Source of the DNA: Priestia flexa NBRC 15715
Lineage (GTDB): Bacteria > Bacillota > Bacilli > Bacillales > Bacillaceae_H
NCBI RefSeq assembly: GCF_001591565.1
Contig: NZ_BCVD01000001.1
Span: 62,001 to 126,000 of the forward strand
DNA: 64,000 bases
Reading direction: 5' to 3'
The first letter of the stretch is position 1. Every line of letters starts with the position of its first letter. A model generated the notes under the pieces. The model was given only the letters and a program-made list of their open reading frames with translations, was not told the DNA's origin and did no database searches. A program made the translations under genes and the position numbers. Positions 18,645 to 29,723 of the stretch are shown here, piece after piece.

Positions 18645-19988
18645 TTAAGAAAAGAAAGGTAATTTCATGCCCTTTTTCTTCCCTTTAGACATGTTTGTCA
18701 TTTGCTTCATCATTTTCTTCATGTCTTCAAACTGCTTCAATAGTCGGTTAACCTCTTGAACCGATCGACCGCTACCTTTTGCAATGCGTTTTCGTCGACT
18801 AGCGTTAATGATTTCAGGATTTGTTTTTTCAGCTTTTGTCATGGAACGAATAATCGCTTCTACATGACTAATTTGCTTTTCATCTACCTGTAAGTTCTTG
18901 AGGCCTTTCATTTTATTAGCACCTGGAAGCATGCCAATAAGTTCATCTAACGGCCCCATTTGACGAACTTGAGCAAGCTGCTCTAAAAAGTCATCAAATG
19001 TAAACGACTGCGTACGCAGTTTCGCTTCAAGCTCTTTAGCTTTTTCTTCATCTACGTTAGCCTGCGCTTTTTCAATCAGCGTAAGAACGTCTCCCATTCC
19101 TAAGATACGAGAAGCCATACGCTCTGGATGGAATGCATCGATTGCATCCATCTTTTCACCCAAACCAACAAACTTAATCGGTGTATTGGTAACTGCACGA
19201 ATTGATAAAGCCGCACCACCGCGCGTATCTCCATCTAGCTTCGTTAATACCACACCTGTTAAGCCAAGCTGTTTATTAAAGCTATCAGCTACGTTTACAG
19301 CATCCTGACCCGTCATTGCATCGACAACTAAGAAAATTTCATGAGGGTTTGTGAGCTCTTTAATTTGCTCTAACTCTTCCATTAAATTTTCATCTACATG
19401 CAAACGTCCGGCTGTATCAATTAATACATAATCATGATGCTCTTCTTTAGCATAAGCAATGGCCTGCTTTGCAATTTCAACGGGACTTACTTGATCTCCC
19501 AATGAAAAAACAGACATACTTAACTGCTTTCCAAGCGTCTCAAGCTGTTTAATCGCCGCAGGGCGATATACATCAGCTGCTACAAGCAATGGGTTGCGGT
19601 TATGTTTCTTACGCAGTAGGTTAGCTAGCTTACCAGTAGTTGTCGTTTTACCTGCACCTTGAAGTCCTACCATCATAATAACCGTAGGAGCCTTTGGAGC
19701 CACTGCAATTTTGCTTTGTTCGCCGCCCATCAGTGCTGTTAATTCTTCTTGTACAACTTTAATAACCTGTTGACCAGGCGTTAAGCTTTTTAATACGTCT
19801 TGACCTACTGCGCGCTCACTTACTCGCTTAATGAAGTCTTTTACTACTTTAAAGTTTACATCCGCCTCTAAAAGGGCTAGGCGTACCTCACGCATCATTT
19901 CCTTAACATCTGCTTCAGTTACTTTACCTTTTCCCTTTAGCTTTTGTAACGTGCTTTGCAAACGGTCGGCTAATCCTTCAAATGCCAT
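18645..19988 (-). CDS. ffh: Signal recognition particle protein Ffh
   Basis: The 447-aa SRP54-type GTPase binds signal sequences and 4.5S-type RNA and docks with FtsY. The N domain spans about residues 1-90; the G domain has GLQGAGKTTTTGKLA (G1, near 107), DTAGRLHVDE (G3) and TKLDGDTRGGAAL (G4). The methionine-rich M domain covers about 300-430 (MLPGANKMKGLKN, GSGRSVQEVNRLL, KKMMKQMTNMSKGKKKGM). It follows ylxM by 12 nt. Confidence 0.98.
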   Translation of the reverse strand: MAFEGLADRLQSTLQKLKGKGKVTEADVKEMMREVRLALLEADVNFKVVKDFIKRVSERAVGQDVLKSLTPGQQVIKVVQEELTALMGGEQSKIAVAPKAPTVIMMVGLQGAGKTTTTGKLANLLRKKHNRNPLLVAADVYRPAAIKQLETLGKQLSMSVFSLGDQVSPVEIAKQAIAYAKEEHHDYVLIDTAGRLHVDENLMEELEQIKELTNPHEIFLVVDAMTGQDAVNVADSFNKQLGLTGVVLTKLDGDTRGGAALSIRAVTNTPIKFVGLGEKMDAIDAFHPERMASRILGMGDVLTLIEKAQANVDEEKAKELEAKLRTQSFTFDDFLEQLAQVRQMGPLDELIGMLPGANKMKGLKNLQVDEKQISHVEAIIRSMTKAEKTNPEIINASRRKRIAKGSGRSVQEVNRLLKQFEDMKKMMKQMTNMSKGKKKGMKLPFFS

Positions 19989-20000
19989 ATATGCCGCCCC

Positions 20001-20333
20001 CTAATCTAATTTCTCGAGCGAATCAAGAAGAGAAGAAAGCTTGTTGTTTGTTTCAAGTTCGCCTGTCAGTTCATTTTTTAGTTGTTGAACAATTGATTGA
20101 CGCTCTTGAAACCGTTGAAATAACAATAGCTTTTCCTCATATTGTTCAAGCATTTGCTCTGTACGTTTTATATTATCATAAACTGCTTGACGACTCACAT
20201 CAAATTCCTCTGCTATTTCACCTAGGGAATAGTCATCTAAATAATAAAGAGACATATAACTTCTTTGCTTTGGTGTAAGCAACGCTTGATAGAAGTCGTA
20301 TAAAAAGTTCATTCGCGTCGTTTTTTCTAACAT
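20001..20333 (-). CDS. ylxM: YlxM, helix-turn-helix partner of SRP
   Basis: The 110-aa protein (start [20 protein letters not shown]) has a sigma-70 region-4-like helix-turn-helix at about residues 20-65 ([20 protein letters not shown]). The family (UPF0122) is always next to ffh or ftsY and has been linked to SRP function. The start at 20333 is chosen for its AAGGGGGG site and match to B. subtilis YlxM. A strong promoter lies at 20377-20405, making ylxM-ffh a transcription unit after the ftsY terminator. Confidence 0.94.
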   Translation of the reverse strand: MLEKTTRMNFLYDFYQALLTPKQRSYMSLYYLDDYSLGEIAEEFDVSRQAVYDNIKRTEQMLEQYEEKLLLFQRFQERQSIVQQLKNELTGELETNNKLSSLLDSLEKLD

Positions 20334-20376
20334 ACGACCGCCCCCCTTGTTAAGTGAAAAGCCTTTACATGTCTTT

Positions 20377-20405
20377 AGTTTACAAAGAAGCAATTAGAAT
20401 GTCAA
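20377..20405 (-). promoter_or_regulatory. Sigma-A promoter for ylxM-ffh
   Basis: A consensus -35 TTGACA (20400-20405) and -10 TAAACT (20377-20382) are separated by 17 nt, directly after the ftsY terminator and about 45 nt before the ylxM start. Confidence 0.85.
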
Positions 20406-20422
20406 GTTTTTTCCTTAACAGC

Positions 20423-20457
20423 AAAAACGCGACGAAGAAAGGCTTCATCGCGTTTTT
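20423..20457 (-). terminator. Intrinsic terminator after ftsY
   Basis: A 15-bp stem with one G-U pair (20423-20437 with 20443-20457) has a 5-nt loop and ends in five U on the minus strand. It begins 3 nt after the ftsY stop codon. Confidence 0.92.
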
Positions 20458-20460
20458 AAA

Positions 20461-21456
20461 TTAACTGTTTTGCACTTCATCTTCTACCGCATTAGCAAAT
20501 AACCCATAGATGTATTGTTCCGTATCAAACGGCTGAAGGTCGTCCATCTTTTCCCCTAGCCCTACGAATTTCACTGGTAAGTTCAGTTCGTTTCGAATAG
20601 CCAACACAATACCACCTTTTGCAGTACCATCTAGCTTTGTCAGAACAATTCCCGTTACGTTTGTTGCTTCTGAGAAGATTTTAGCTTGGCTAAGAGCGTT
20701 TTGCCCAGTTGTTGCATCCAACACAAGTAGCACTTCATGTGGAGCTCCAGGCACTTCACGCTCAATTACGCGTTTTACTTTCTCTAGCTCCTTCATTAAG
20801 TTCACTTTATTTTGCAAACGACCCGCTGTATCACATAGTAAGATATCCGCTTTACGAGCTTTTGCTGACTGAATAGCGTCATACATTACAGCAGCTGGAT
20901 CTGACCCAGCTGATTGCTTAATAACATCTACTCCAACGCGTTCGCCCCATACTTCAAGCTGCTCAATAGCACCTGCACGGAACGTATCGCCTGCTGCCAT
21001 CAGAACGTTCTTGCCTTCTGACTTAAACTTATGAGCAATTTTACCAATTGTTGTTGTTTTCCCTACGCCATTAACACCAACAAACAGAACAACAGTAAGG
21101 CTATCTTGCTGCATATTAAGGCCTGCCAGCTGTTCCTCGCCTGACTCATAGATATCAATTAATTTTTCAGAGATGACCGCTTGAACTTCTTGAGGATCTT
21201 GAATGTTCTTTCGTTTTACTTCATCTTTTAATTCATCAATCAAATCCATAACAGTCGAAACGCCAACGTCTGCGCCGATTAGAATCTCTTCCAACTCTTC
21301 AAAAAACTCTTCATCCACTTTTCGATAGCGAGAAACTAAATCATTGACGCGTTCTGAAAACGAATCGCGCGTTTTTGAAAGTCCATCTTTAAACTTTTGA
21401 GTAACGGAGTCTGTTTGATTTGTAATCTTTTCTTTTAATCGCTTAAAAAAGCTCAT
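20461..21456 (-). CDS. ftsY: SRP receptor FtsY
   Basis: This 331-aa SRP-family GTPase is the membrane-associated receptor for Ffh-ribosome complexes. The short N-terminal part is basic (MSFFKRLKEKITNQ), without the long acidic A domain of enterobacteria. The NG domain shows GVNGVGKTTTIGKIA (G1, near 135), DTAGRLQNKVNLM (G3) and TKLDGTAKGG (G4). It follows smc by 18 nt and probably shares a transcript with rnc and smc. Confidence 0.98.
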   Translation of the reverse strand: MSFFKRLKEKITNQTDSVTQKFKDGLSKTRDSFSERVNDLVSRYRKVDEEFFEELEEILIGADVGVSTVMDLIDELKDEVKRKNIQDPQEVQAVISEKLIDIYESGEEQLAGLNMQQDSLTVVLFVGVNGVGKTTTIGKIAHKFKSEGKNVLMAAGDTFRAGAIEQLEVWGERVGVDVIKQSAGSDPAAVMYDAIQSAKARKADILLCDTAGRLQNKVNLMKELEKVKRVIEREVPGAPHEVLLVLDATTGQNALSQAKIFSEATNVTGIVLTKLDGTAKGGIVLAIRNELNLPVKFVGLGEKMDDLQPFDTEQYIYGLFANAVEDEVQNS

Positions 21457-21474
21457 GTTTTAACACCCTTTCTA

Positions 21475-24400
21475 CTAAACATATTGCTTCGAATCTTCTA
21501 AGCGTACGGATACAAGTTTTGAAACTCCCGATTCCTGCATTGTTACGCCGTACAGCACATCTGCTTCTTCCATTGTTCCTTTACGATGCGTAATGACAAT
21601 AAACTGTGTTTGCTCACTATAACTTCTTAAGTACGTAGCAAAACGGTGCACGTTCGCCTCATCTAAAGCTGCTTCTACTTCGTCTAATACACAAAACGGT
21701 ACAGGACGAACCTTTAAAATGGAGAAGAGAAGAGCAATGGCTGTTAAAGACCGTTCTCCTCCAGAAAGAAGCCCTAAGTTTTGAAGTTTTTTACCTGGAG
21801 GCTGGGCAATAATGTCCACCCCAGTGTTCAACAGATCCGTCGCATCCGTTAGCTTCAGCTCTGCTTTTCCTCCACCAAATAGAGACTGGAATACATGGTT
21901 AAACTCTTCCCGAATTCGGTAGAACGTATCAGAGAAACGCTTTTTCATCTCTTCATCCATTTCATCAATAACCTGATAAAGCGTGTTTTTAGCTTCATCT
22001 AAATCATTTTTCTGGTTGCTTAAAAATTCATAGCGCTCTGCTGTTCGCTCATATTGTTCAATAGACCCTAAGTTAACCGTACCAAGCTCCTCGATACCTA
22101 ACTTAATAAGCTTAATCTTTTTACGAGCTTCGTCAATTGGAATCGTTAGCTGATACGAAGCTTTTGCTGCTTCAAAGCTCGTTTGATATTCTTCATTCAG
22201 CTGATGTAAACGACTGTCTAACTCAACGTCAATTCGGTTCAGTTTTACTTCTTCGTCTTTTAACGCATTTGCAATTTGCTTATGCTGGCGATGCAACTCT
22301 TTGACAAAGCGCTCTGCATCTTCTAGCTTGTTTTGTGATTTCAAGCGCTCTGCCCGACAGTCATCCATTTTCTTCAACGTTTCTGCTTTTTCTTTAACCT
22401 TTTCTGCAGCCGCTTCTTCTAGTGAAAGCTCTCCAGAATCATTTGATGTCATCTCATTCGTTAAAAGTGCCAAGTCTTCTGTTACTTCTTCTAAGCGCTT
22501 CGTTGTTTGATTTAGCTCAAAGCAAATACGATCATATTTTTCACGCTTATTTTTAAGAGACTGTTCTTGTCCAGCCAGCTCTACTTTTACTTCGGTTAGC
22601 TTCTGGCGCACTTCCTCTCGGGAAGTTTGTTGCGTACGCTTACGATGAGTAAGCTCTTCAATAACTCCCTCTAGCTCTGAAGTCTGTTCTTTTGCTTCAC
22701 CTAGCTGCTTTTCTAACACTTGAATTCGCTTGATCAAATGTTCTTGATCGCTTTTAAAGCTAACCATGTCTTGATCATACATCGCTAATCGATCGTTTAC
22801 CGCTTGCTCTTCAATTTCTACTTGCTTCACATCTCGATCTAACGCTTTTTCTTGCTCTTCTAGACGCTTAACAAAAGACTGTTCTTTACCAATAGCTTGT
22901 TCCAACTCTTCAATCGTTTCTTTCTTAGCTTTCACATTTTTCTCAAGTTGAAGCGTTTTTTCTTCCATTTCCTTCAGCTTCGCAGTAATTGTTTCAAGCT
23001 CTCGCTGACGACCAAGCAATGAATTGGTTTTTTGCTTAACCGATCCACCTGTCATGGACCCGCCTGGATTCACCACGTCTCCTGTTAAAGTAACAAAGCG
23101 GTAGCGATGCTGAATCAGTCTAGCAAGCTCATTTGCTCCTTTTAAATCTTTTACAATAATAACCGTACCAAGCAAGTTCTCTGCAATACTACGATACTTC
23201 TCATCATATTTTACAAGCGAAGAAGCGACGCCCACAAACGTATCGTGAGTTTCAATTAACGAAATGGTTTGTGGCGGTATAAAACGCGAACGCACGGATG
23301 TTAATGGTAAAAATGTAGCGCGTCCGTAATGATTTTGTTTTAAAAAGCTAATTGCTTGTCGCGCACTCTGCTCATCAGACGTCACAATATGCTGAGTTGC
23401 ACCACCGAGCGCAATTTCAATCGCTGTCTCATACTCTTTCGGCACGCTAACTAGTTCAGCAATAGCTCCTTCAATCCCGTGAAGCTTCTGGCTTCTCGCT
23501 TTTAAAATTTCCTTTACACCATGGAAATACCCTTCATAGTCCTCCTGCATCTCTTCAAGCATTTGCTTTCTAGACTTTGTTTGCTGGACGTATTGATAGG
23601 CTTGATACAGGGTTGACTCTTGCTTTCGATATTCCTCTCGCAGGGAATCGAGCTTTGCAAGCTGCTCTTTTAATTGACGCGTGGCATCCTGCAATTCTTG
23701 TTGAAAGTTTTGCAGTTTATCAATAAGAGCTCCTTTTTTCCGCTCTAGATCCACTCGTTGCTGAACATATTGCTCGTTTGCTTTTAAAAGCCGCGCTTCT
23801 TTTTCAGACGTTTGATGCTTTTGCTGCTCTAGAAAAGCAATCTCATTTCGAGAAGCTGTCTGTGCATTTGCCAACTCAAAATATTCGCTTTTTAACTGCT
23901 CTAACTGCTCATCCAGGTTTTCACTATACGTTGCAAACAGACGCTCTTGTTCGGCTACTTCTTCACGCGTTTTAGCAACGTCGTTTTCAAAAGTAGTTAA
24001 GTCATTCTCTTCTTTTTGCTTCGCTATCAGCAACTCTTTTTTTGTTTGAGTATACTCTTTTACAAGTCGCTCTAACTGCTCTTTATTTTGCGAAGCGTTC
24101 TTTTTACGCTCTTTTAACACTTCTTTCTTACCTTCTAGCTTTTCAACTTCTTCACTAACAAAAAGAAGGTGTTTATGTAGCGCGTCGATTTCCTCATCCG
24201 CACGCTGAATATACACGCGTAAACAATTAATCTCTTGCTCACGCTCTCCAATGTTGGCAGAAAGCGATTGCTCCATTTGCTGATGAGATGCTATGTCTCG
24301 TTTAAGCGCTTCCCACTTACCATGAAGCTCTTCAATTTCAAAAACCGTTACTTCAATATCAATCTGTTCTAATTCTTCTTTTTTCTGCAAGTAATCTTTT

Positions 24401-25035
24401 GCAATGGAAGACTGTATTTTTAAAGGCTCTAACTGTCCCTCAATTTCATGTAAAATGTCAAGCACGCGATTTAAGTTTTCTTGTGTTTCAATTAACCTTA
24501 ACTCAGCCTTACGTTTACGCGTTTTATACTTTAAAACGCCCGCTGCTTCTTCAAATATTTTACGACGCTCATCTGGTTTGCTGCTGAGAACTTCTTCAAC
24601 TTTACCTTGACTAATAATGGAAAAAGCTTCTCTTCCCAAACCTGAGTCCATAAATAAATCCACAATATCTTTTAAACGACATGGTTGGTTGTTAATAAGA
24701 AATTCACTATCACCTGAGCGATTTACTCGCCTTGTAATGCTTACTTCATGATAATCAAGCGGTAGGAACTGATCGTCATTTTCTAGCGTAATCGTTACGT
24801 CTGCTACATTAACAGCACGCCTTGATTCACTTCCCGCAAAAATAACGTCTTCCATTTTCCCACCACGCAGTGACTTTGCAGACTGCTCGCCCATTACCCA
24901 GCGAATTGCATCTGTAATGTTACTTTTACCACTACCGTTTGGTCCAACAACTGCTGTAACCCCTGGTACAAAGTCAATTGATACTTTCTGAGCGAATGAC
25001 TTAAAGCCAGTAATATCTAAACGCTTGAGGAACAT
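21475..25035 (-). CDS. smc: Chromosome segregation ATPase SMC
   Basis: This 1186-aa condensin subunit has the full canonical layout: N-terminal Walker [15 protein letters not shown] (about 32-45), a coiled coil to about residue 500, a hinge domain around 510-670 (ending [15 protein letters not shown]), a returning coiled coil, then the ABC signature [19 protein letters not shown] and Walker [18 protein letters not shown]. It works with ScpA and ScpB in chromosome compaction and segregation. The length equals that of B. subtilis Smc. A hairpin sits in the 100-nt gap after rnc. Confidence 0.99.
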   Translation of the reverse strand: MFLKRLDITGFKSFAQKVSIDFVPGVTAVVGPNGSGKSNITDAIRWVMGEQSAKSLRGGKMEDVIFAGSESRRAVNVADVTITLENDDQFLPLDYHEVSITRRVNRSGDSEFLINNQPCRLKDIVDLFMDSGLGREAFSIISQGKVEEVLSSKPDERRKIFEEAAGVLKYKTRKRKAELRLIETQENLNRVLDILHEIEGQLEPLKIQSSIAKDYLQKKEELEQIDIEVTVFEIEELHGKWEALKRDIASHQQMEQSLSANIGEREQEINCLRVYIQRADEEIDALHKHLLFVSEEVEKLEGKKEVLKERKKNASQNKEQLERLVKEYTQTKKELLIAKQKEENDLTTFENDVAKTREEVAEQERLFATYSENLDEQLEQLKSEYFELANAQTASRNEIAFLEQQKHQTSEKEARLLKANEQYVQQRVDLERKKGALIDKLQNFQQELQDATRQLKEQLAKLDSLREEYRKQESTLYQAYQYVQQTKSRKQMLEEMQEDYEGYFHGVKEILKARSQKLHGIEGAIAELVSVPKEYETAIEIALGGATQHIVTSDEQSARQAISFLKQNHYGRATFLPLTSVRSRFIPPQTISLIETHDTFVGVASSLVKYDEKYRSIAENLLGTVIIVKDLKGANELARLIQHRYRFVTLTGDVVNPGGSMTGGSVKQKTNSLLGRQRELETITAKLKEMEEKTLQLEKNVKAKKETIEELEQAIGKEQSFVKRLEEQEKALDRDVKQVEIEEQAVNDRLAMYDQDMVSFKSDQEHLIKRIQVLEKQLGEAKEQTSELEGVIEELTHRKRTQQTSREEVRQKLTEVKVELAGQEQSLKNKREKYDRICFELNQTTKRLEEVTEDLALLTNEMTSNDSGELSLEEAAAEKVKEKAETLKKMDDCRAERLKSQNKLEDAERFVKELHRQHKQIANALKDEEVKLNRIDVELDSRLHQLNEEYQTSFEAAKASYQLTIPIDEARKKIKLIKLGIEELGTVNLGSIEQYERTAERYEFLSNQKNDLDEAKNTLYQVIDEMDEEMKKRFSDTFYRIREEFNHVFQSLFGGGKAELKLTDATDLLNTGVDIIAQPPGKKLQNLGLLSGGERSLTAIALLFSILKVRPVPFCVLDEVEAALDEANVHRFATYLRSYSEQTQFIVITHRKGTMEEADVLYGVTMQESGVSKLVSVRLEDSKQYV

Positions 25036-25070
25036 ATAGATTCCCCCTTTTCCTTATTTTCATAGTAAAT

Positions 25071-25104
25071 CCCCCTTTGCAACAACCATTCGTTGCTTGG
25101 GGGG
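25071..25104 (-). repeat. Hairpin between rnc and smc
   Basis: CCCCC (25071-25075) pairs with GGGGG (25099-25103) and GCAAC (25079-25083) with GTTGC (25092-25096); an internal loop of 3/2 nt separates the two helices, and the apical loop has 8 nt. There is no U-run on the minus strand, so termination is unlikely. It may be an mRNA processing or stability element. Confidence 0.55.
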
Positions 25105-25135
25105 ACTCGTTCCTACATCAGACTAATACTCTCTT

Positions 25136-25882
25136 TTACTTTGCATTCGACGCTTTTATTTTCGAGATGGCTACTTGAGCCGCTTTTTGCTCAGCTTCTT
25201 TCTTAGATCTACCAACTCCAACACCTAGCTCTTCACCATTAAGTGATACACGTGACATAAATTCACGATTATGAGCCGGGCCTTTTTCTTGTAGCACCTT
25301 GTACTCTAGCTGACCAAACCCATCTCGTTGAATAATTTCCTGTAACTGACTTTTAAAATCCATCACATGAGAAAAAGCACCCTCATTAATCTTCGGGAAT
25401 ACAACTTTTGTTAAAAATTGATTTACTGTTTCAATTCCTTTATCTAAATACAATGCACCAATAAATGCTTCAAATACATCCGCCAGTAAAGCTGGACGTT
25501 GACGGCCACCCGTCATTTCTTCACCTTTACCGAGCAACACTAGTTTACCAAATTCGAGCTCATTTGCGAAAGTCACAAGAGATGGCTCACACACTACGGC
25601 TGCACGTAGCTTTGTCAGTTCTCCTTCGCTCATCATTGGGTATTTTTTAAATAGAAATTGTGAGACGGTCAACTCTAACACGGCATCCCCTAAGAATTCT
25701 AAACGCTCATTATCTTCATGAGGTTTTTTACGATGCTCATTCACATACGATGAATGTGTAAAAGCTTGAAATAAGAGCTTTTCATTTTCAAACGTCACGT
25801 TGATTTCTTCTTGAAACTGTTTAAAGTTTTTTACTACTTGAGAATTATTTTTTCGGTCTCGATTCGAATAATGTTTAGGCAT
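25136..25882 (-). CDS. rnc: Ribonuclease III
   Basis: The 248-aa double-strand-specific endoribonuclease has the signature [17 protein letters not shown] (about 55-71), the second catalytic acidic segment [17 protein letters not shown], and a C-terminal dsRNA-binding domain ([14 protein letters not shown] to [17 protein letters not shown]). The start at 25882 follows GGAGGT at the right distance; an ATG/alternative start eight codons earlier lacks one. A TATAAT at 25939-25944 may be a -10, without a good -35. Confidence 0.97.
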   Translation of the reverse strand: MPKHYSNRDRKNNSQVVKNFKQFQEEINVTFENEKLLFQAFTHSSYVNEHRKKPHEDNERLEFLGDAVLELTVSQFLFKKYPMMSEGELTKLRAAVVCEPSLVTFANELEFGKLVLLGKGEEMTGGRQRPALLADVFEAFIGALYLDKGIETVNQFLTKVVFPKINEGAFSHVMDFKSQLQEIIQRDGFGQLEYKVLQEKGPAHNREFMSRVSLNGEELGVGVGRSKKEAEQKAAQVAISKIKASNAK

Positions 25883-26017
25883 AAAATACCTCCGCTTACC
25901 AGCCACAATTAGTTCATAGTTTTTTCATAACATAACCCATTATAAAACGAGGTATCCTAAAAGATACATCGCATTTTGAAAAAAAATTATTTTTTTCAAA
26001 AATAACGCAAAAAACAC

Positions 26018-26046
26018 AGAAAGCCCCGCTATTAACGGGGCTTTTA
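26018..26046 (-). terminator. Intrinsic terminator after acpP
   Basis: A 9-bp stem AAAGCCCCG/CGGGGCTTT (26020-26028 with 26036-26044) has a 7-nt loop. U-runs are short on both strands, so termination may be partial, allowing some read-through into rnc-smc-ftsY. Confidence 0.7.
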
Positions 26047-26060
26047 ATGATACAACAGAA

Positions 26061-26294
26061 TTAAACTTGACTCTGTATGTAATTAACCGCATCTCCAACA
26101 GTTGCGATTTGTTCTGCTTGCTCATCAGAGATTTCCATGTCAAACTCATCTTCAAGCTCCATTACAAGCTCAACTACATCAAGAGAGTCAGCACCTAAAT
26201 CTTCTTTGAAATTAGATTCTAATTTCACTTCGCTTTCATCTACACCAAGACGATCAACAATGATTTTTGTTACGCGCTCTAGTACTTCTGCCAT
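26061..26294 (-). CDS. acpP: Acyl carrier protein
   Basis: This 77-aa acidic helical protein carries growing acyl chains on 4'-phosphopantetheine attached to the serine in the motif [16 protein letters not shown] (Ser near residue 37). It is the last gene of the fapR-plsX-fabD-fabG-acpP cluster and has its own promoter (26341-26370), which fits the high demand for ACP. The ATG follows GGGGAGGTG. Confidence 0.98.
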   Translation of the reverse strand: MAEVLERVTKIIVDRLGVDESEVKLESNFKEDLGADSLDVVELVMELEDEFDMEISDEQAEQIATVGDAVNYIQSQV

Positions 26295-26340
26295 TGTTCT
26301 TCACCTCCCCTCAAGTCATTATAGTAGATTTTCCTTTAAA

Positions 26341-26370
26341 ATACTATGGCTGAATAATAAAGTTTGTCAA
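26341..26370 (-). promoter_or_regulatory. Sigma-A promoter for acpP
   Basis: A consensus -35 TTGACA (26365-26370) and -10 TAGTAT (26341-26346) are spaced by 18 nt in the fabG-acpP gap. A second TATAAT lies closer to acpP without a matching -35. Confidence 0.65.
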
Positions 26371-26399
26371 AACCCTTACTTTTCAATTCTTTTAAGATA

Positions 26400-27140
26400 T
26401 TACATAACCATTCCGCCGTCAACATGGATGGTTTGTCCCGTAATATAGCGGCTTGCATCTGTAGCTAAGAATGAAACAATATTGGCAATATCTTGTGGAT
26501 CACCAAAGGATGCAAGTGGAATTTGCTTTAGCATTTCAGCTTTTACTTCTTCTGGAAGCTCATCCGTCATATCAGTTGCGATAAACCCTGGTGCCACTGC
26601 ATTTACTGTAATATTACGACTTGCAAGCTCTTTTGCAGATGTTTTTGTTAATCCGATAACACCAGCCTTAGCAGCTACATAGTTTGCTTGTCCTGCGTTT
26701 CCGCTAACACCCACAATAGATGAAATGTTGATGATTCGTCCATGACGTTGTTTCATCATTTGGCGAGTTGCTGCTTTCGTACATAAAAACACGCCCTTTA
26801 GGTTTGTTGATAAAACATCATCCCACTCATCTTCCTTCATTCTCATTAGCAGGTTATCTCTTGTAACACCAGCATTGTTTACTAAAATATCTAAAGAGCC
26901 AAACGTTGAAATTGCTTCTTTAATCATGCTTTGAACAGAATCTGCATCCGCTACGTTTGCTTGAATCGCAATGGCATCTGTTCCATAACCTTTAATTTCA
27001 TCAACGACCTCAAGTGCTTTCGCTTCGCTACCTGCATAGTTTACAACTACTTTAGCTCCTTGCTTTCCTAATTCAAGCGCAATCGCACGTCCAATTCCAC
27101 GAGACGCTCCTGTAACAACCGCTACTTTTCCTTCTAACAT
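26400..27140 (-). CDS. fabG: 3-oxoacyl-[ACP] reductase FabG
   Basis: The 246-aa short-chain dehydrogenase performs the NADPH-dependent first reduction of fatty-acid elongation. The cofactor motif is [15 protein letters not shown] (near 10), then NNAG (near 87), and the catalytic Ser in INISSIVG plus Tyr-x3-Lys in [10 protein letters not shown]. The C-terminus HVDGGMVM is typical. It starts 1 nt after the fabD stop codon, indicating coupled translation. Confidence 0.98.
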   Translation of the reverse strand: MLEGKVAVVTGASRGIGRAIALELGKQGAKVVVNYAGSEAKALEVVDEIKGYGTDAIAIQANVADADSVQSMIKEAISTFGSLDILVNNAGVTRDNLLMRMKEDEWDDVLSTNLKGVFLCTKAATRQMMKQRHGRIINISSIVGVSGNAGQANYVAAKAGVIGLTKTSAKELASRNITVNAVAPGFIATDMTDELPEEVKAEMLKQIPLASFGDPQDIANIVSFLATDASRYITGQTIHVDGGMVM

Positions 27141-27141
27141 T

Positions 27142-28086
27142 TTATTCTACCCCTTTCACTGCTTCAATTGTTGCTTGTAACGTTTCAACATTACTCACTG
27201 AATAAACCGTAGCACGGCGATTCACCTTCTTCACAAGCCCTGATAATACTTTTCCTGGACCAATCTCAATAAATGTATCTACGCCTTCAGCAAGCAATAA
27301 CTCAACCGTTTCTTGCCAGCGAACTGGAGAATATAATTGTTCAATTAACAGCGCTTGTACAGCTTCTTTTTGGATTGTTGGCTGCGCCGTTACGTTAGCT
27401 ACAACAGGAACTTTCGCATCTTTAAAATCCATTATGCTAAGCGTATCCTGCAGTTTAGCAGCAGCGGGCTTCATTAAGCTAGAGTGGAACGGTCCGCTTA
27501 CATCTAAAGGAATCGCTCGTTTTGCTCCTTTTTCTTTCGCTAGTTCACTCGCTTTTTCAACACCCTCTGCTGTTCCAGAAATTACAATTTGACCTGGACA
27601 ATTAATGTTAGCAAGCTGGACAGAAGCTCCTAAAGCCGTAATTTCGTCCGTTACAGCTTTTAACTCTTCAGCACTCATTCCTAAAATGGCAGCCATTGTT
27701 CCTTCACCAGCAGGAACAGCTTCATCCATATAGCGTCCACGCTTGTTTACAGCAACAACAGCATCTTCAAAAGACATTACTCCAGCTGCTACTAACGCAC
27801 TGTATTCTCCCAAACTATGACCTGCTACATAATCAGGTGTAATCCCACTTTTGTTAAACTCGTTTAAAAGCATTGTGCTAGCAGTAACAAGAGCAGGTTG
27901 CGCATGATACGTTAACGTCAGTTCATCTTGTGGACCTTCAAACATAAGGTTTGATAATGAAAAGCCTAGCACTTCATCTGCCTTTGAAAGAAGTTGCTTT
28001 GCTTCTTCAGATTGCTCATATAAGTCTTGCCCCATACCTACGGCTTGTGAGCCTTGGCCTGGAAACATAAAAGCTATTTTCCCCAT
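27142..28086 (-). CDS. fabD: Malonyl-CoA:ACP transacylase FabD
   Basis: The 314-aa acyltransferase loads malonyl groups onto ACP. It begins with the family motif [14 protein letters not shown] and has the nucleophile Ser in [13 protein letters not shown] (near 90) and the second catalytic His in [11 protein letters not shown] (near 200). The ATG follows GAGGAGAG. It lies between plsX (17-nt gap) and fabG in the FapR-controlled operon. Confidence 0.98.
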   Translation of the reverse strand: MGKIAFMFPGQGSQAVGMGQDLYEQSEEAKQLLSKADEVLGFSLSNLMFEGPQDELTLTYHAQPALVTASTMLLNEFNKSGITPDYVAGHSLGEYSALVAAGVMSFEDAVVAVNKRGRYMDEAVPAGEGTMAAILGMSAEELKAVTDEITALGASVQLANINCPGQIVISGTAEGVEKASELAKEKGAKRAIPLDVSGPFHSSLMKPAAAKLQDTLSIMDFKDAKVPVVANVTAQPTIQKEAVQALLIEQLYSPVRWQETVELLLAEGVDTFIEIGPGKVLSGLVKKVNRRATVYSVSNVETLQATIEAVKGVE

Positions 28087-28103
28087 TCTTATTCTCTCCT
28101 CGT

Positions 28104-29099
28104 TTATTCGTTAGTTTCTTCACTTTCAACGGAAGCTTGAATGGTAGAAGATACGTTATTTTCTACCATATTTACGGTTTGTTTAATCGCATTAAAGATG
28201 GCCGTAGCGTCTGACGAACCATGAGCTTTAATAACCGGTGCATTTAGACCGAACAGGCCTGCGCCGCCATACTCGCTATAGTCCATTTTTGCTTTTAGCC
28301 CTTTAAGCTGAGGCTTTAACACGGAAGCAGCTACCTTGCTTTTAAAACTACTCATTAACTCTGCTTTTAACATTGAAAATAGTGAAAGTGCCGTTCCTTC
28401 AATAGTTTTCAATGCAACATTACCCGTAAAACCATCCGTTACTACAACGTCTGCAACGCCGTTTAAAAGATCTCGTGATTCTACGTTTCCGATAAAGTTA
28501 ATGTTGGTTTCTTGAAGCAATTTAAACGTTTGCTTTGTTAACTCATTACCTTTTTTCTCTTCCGTTCCAACGTTTAAAAGCCCAACTTTAGGCGATTGAA
28601 CACCTCTTACCTTCTCTGCGTATACCGAGCCCATAATTGCATATTGTACAAGGTGCTCAGGTTTCGCATCAACGTTAGCTCCTACATCTAGCATTAAGAA
28701 ACCTTTGCCGTCCAAAGTTGGCAGCGTCGGAGCTAGAGCAGGACGCTCAATTCCTTTAATACGACCAACAACAAATAACCCAGCCGTCATTAAAGCACCC
28801 GTGTTACCTGCAGAAATACATGCATCAGCACGCCCCTCAGCTACTTCAGTAGCCATAAGCACCATTGATGCATTTTTCTTTCTGCGTACTGCACGAACTG
28901 GTTCATCTGTTGCTTCAATTACTTCTTCAGTATGAAGAATTGTGATACGTTCTGGATTTGTTAGGTACTTCTTTATTTCAACTTCATTACCAACAAGTGT
29001 AATATGTAAGTTTTCAAACTGCTGAATGGCTAATTCTGCACCTTCAATAACCGTTTTGGGAGCGTTGTCCCCTCCCATAGCATCAATTGCTATTTTCAT
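28104..29099 (-). CDS. plsX: Acyl-ACP:phosphate acyltransferase PlsX
   Basis: The 331-aa enzyme makes acyl-phosphate from acyl-ACP for the PlsY step of phospholipid synthesis; in Bacillus it is peripheral to the membrane. Segments [20 protein letters not shown] at the start and [19 protein letters not shown] (near 150) are diagnostic. The start is uncertain: the ATG at 29099 matches homologues, while an ATG four codons earlier abuts the only ribosome site (AAAGGA) and is too close to it. Confidence 0.96.
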   Translation of the reverse strand: MKIAIDAMGGDNAPKTVIEGAELAIQQFENLHITLVGNEVEIKKYLTNPERITILHTEEVIEATDEPVRAVRRKKNASMVLMATEVAEGRADACISAGNTGALMTAGLFVVGRIKGIERPALAPTLPTLDGKGFLMLDVGANVDAKPEHLVQYAIMGSVYAEKVRGVQSPKVGLLNVGTEEKKGNELTKQTFKLLQETNINFIGNVESRDLLNGVADVVVTDGFTGNVALKTIEGTALSLFSMLKAELMSSFKSKVAASVLKPQLKGLKAKMDYSEYGGAGLFGLNAPVIKAHGSSDATAIFNAIKQTVNMVENNVSSTIQASVESEETNE

Positions 29100-29120
29100 G
29101 TTCTTTCTCATCCTTTAGTT

Positions 29121-29684
29121 TTATTTATCAGATGTAGATCGGTACATATTAAACGTTCCTGAAAACACCTGCTCTTGTCCTACAAAACTATTTACCTCTA
29201 CGATTGTTCGAGTTTCATCTGTAGACAGAACCTTTGCTTTTGCTATCACGCGCTCATGAATCTTTACCGAACGATGATAGCGAATTGTAGCCTCAATTGT
29301 TAATGCTAATTCATCATTAATAACCGCTACTGCAAGTGAGTTTGCTTGAGCAAACAAGTGATGTCCTCTTGTAATTTGATTGCGTTGAAAAACGTGTTCT
29401 TCACGCACATCAAAGATGGAAATAGCGGATTGGTCTAGTTCAATATCGATAATTTCCCCAATTACTTCTTCAATAGGCAGAGAACGCACTTCATCTTCTA
29501 ATTTCTTAGAAGCTACATATTTAATTCGCTCGCGTAATTCAGGGATAGACAATTCTAGGCGGTCTAAGCGAATTGTTTGTACGCTAACTGAAAAACGGTC
29601 GGCTAATTCTTCATCTGTGATAAATGGATTCTCGTCAATTGTAGCTTTTAATAACAGCTGTCGATCTCTTTTATTACGCTTCAT
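29121..29684 (-). CDS. fapR: Malonyl-CoA-responsive lipid regulator FapR
   Basis: This 187-aa repressor controls fatty-acid and phospholipid genes; malonyl-CoA releases it from DNA. The N-terminal helix-turn-helix is at about residues 18-45 ([20 protein letters not shown]) and the hot-dog ligand domain covers about 70-185 ([20 protein letters not shown]-like stretch near 105). Its own operator lies in the leader at 29703-29719, pointing to autoregulation of the whole fapR-plsX-fabD-fabG(-acpP) operon. Confidence 0.98.
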   Translation of the reverse strand: MKRNKRDRQLLLKATIDENPFITDEELADRFSVSVQTIRLDRLELSIPELRERIKYVASKKLEDEVRSLPIEEVIGEIIDIELDQSAISIFDVREEHVFQRNQITRGHHLFAQANSLAVAVINDELALTIEATIRYHRSVKIHERVIAKAKVLSTDETRTIVEVNSFVGQEQVFSGTFNMYRSTSDK

Positions 29685-29702
29685 AACACACCATCCGAAC
29701 TT

Positions 29703-29719
29703 TTAATACTAGGTACTAA
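29703..29719 (-). promoter_or_regulatory. FapR operator
   Basis: The minus strand reads TTAGTACCTAGTATTAA, matching the known FapR operator core (TTAGTACCTAGTCTTAG-type palindrome). It starts right after the -10 and covers the predicted transcription start, so bound FapR would block initiation. Confidence 0.9.
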
Positions 29720-29723
29720 CAGC

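Noticed and set aside
25940-26155. 71-codon frame overlapping the end of acpP
   Set aside because: It shares DNA with acpP in another frame, crosses the acpP terminator and has no ribosome site.
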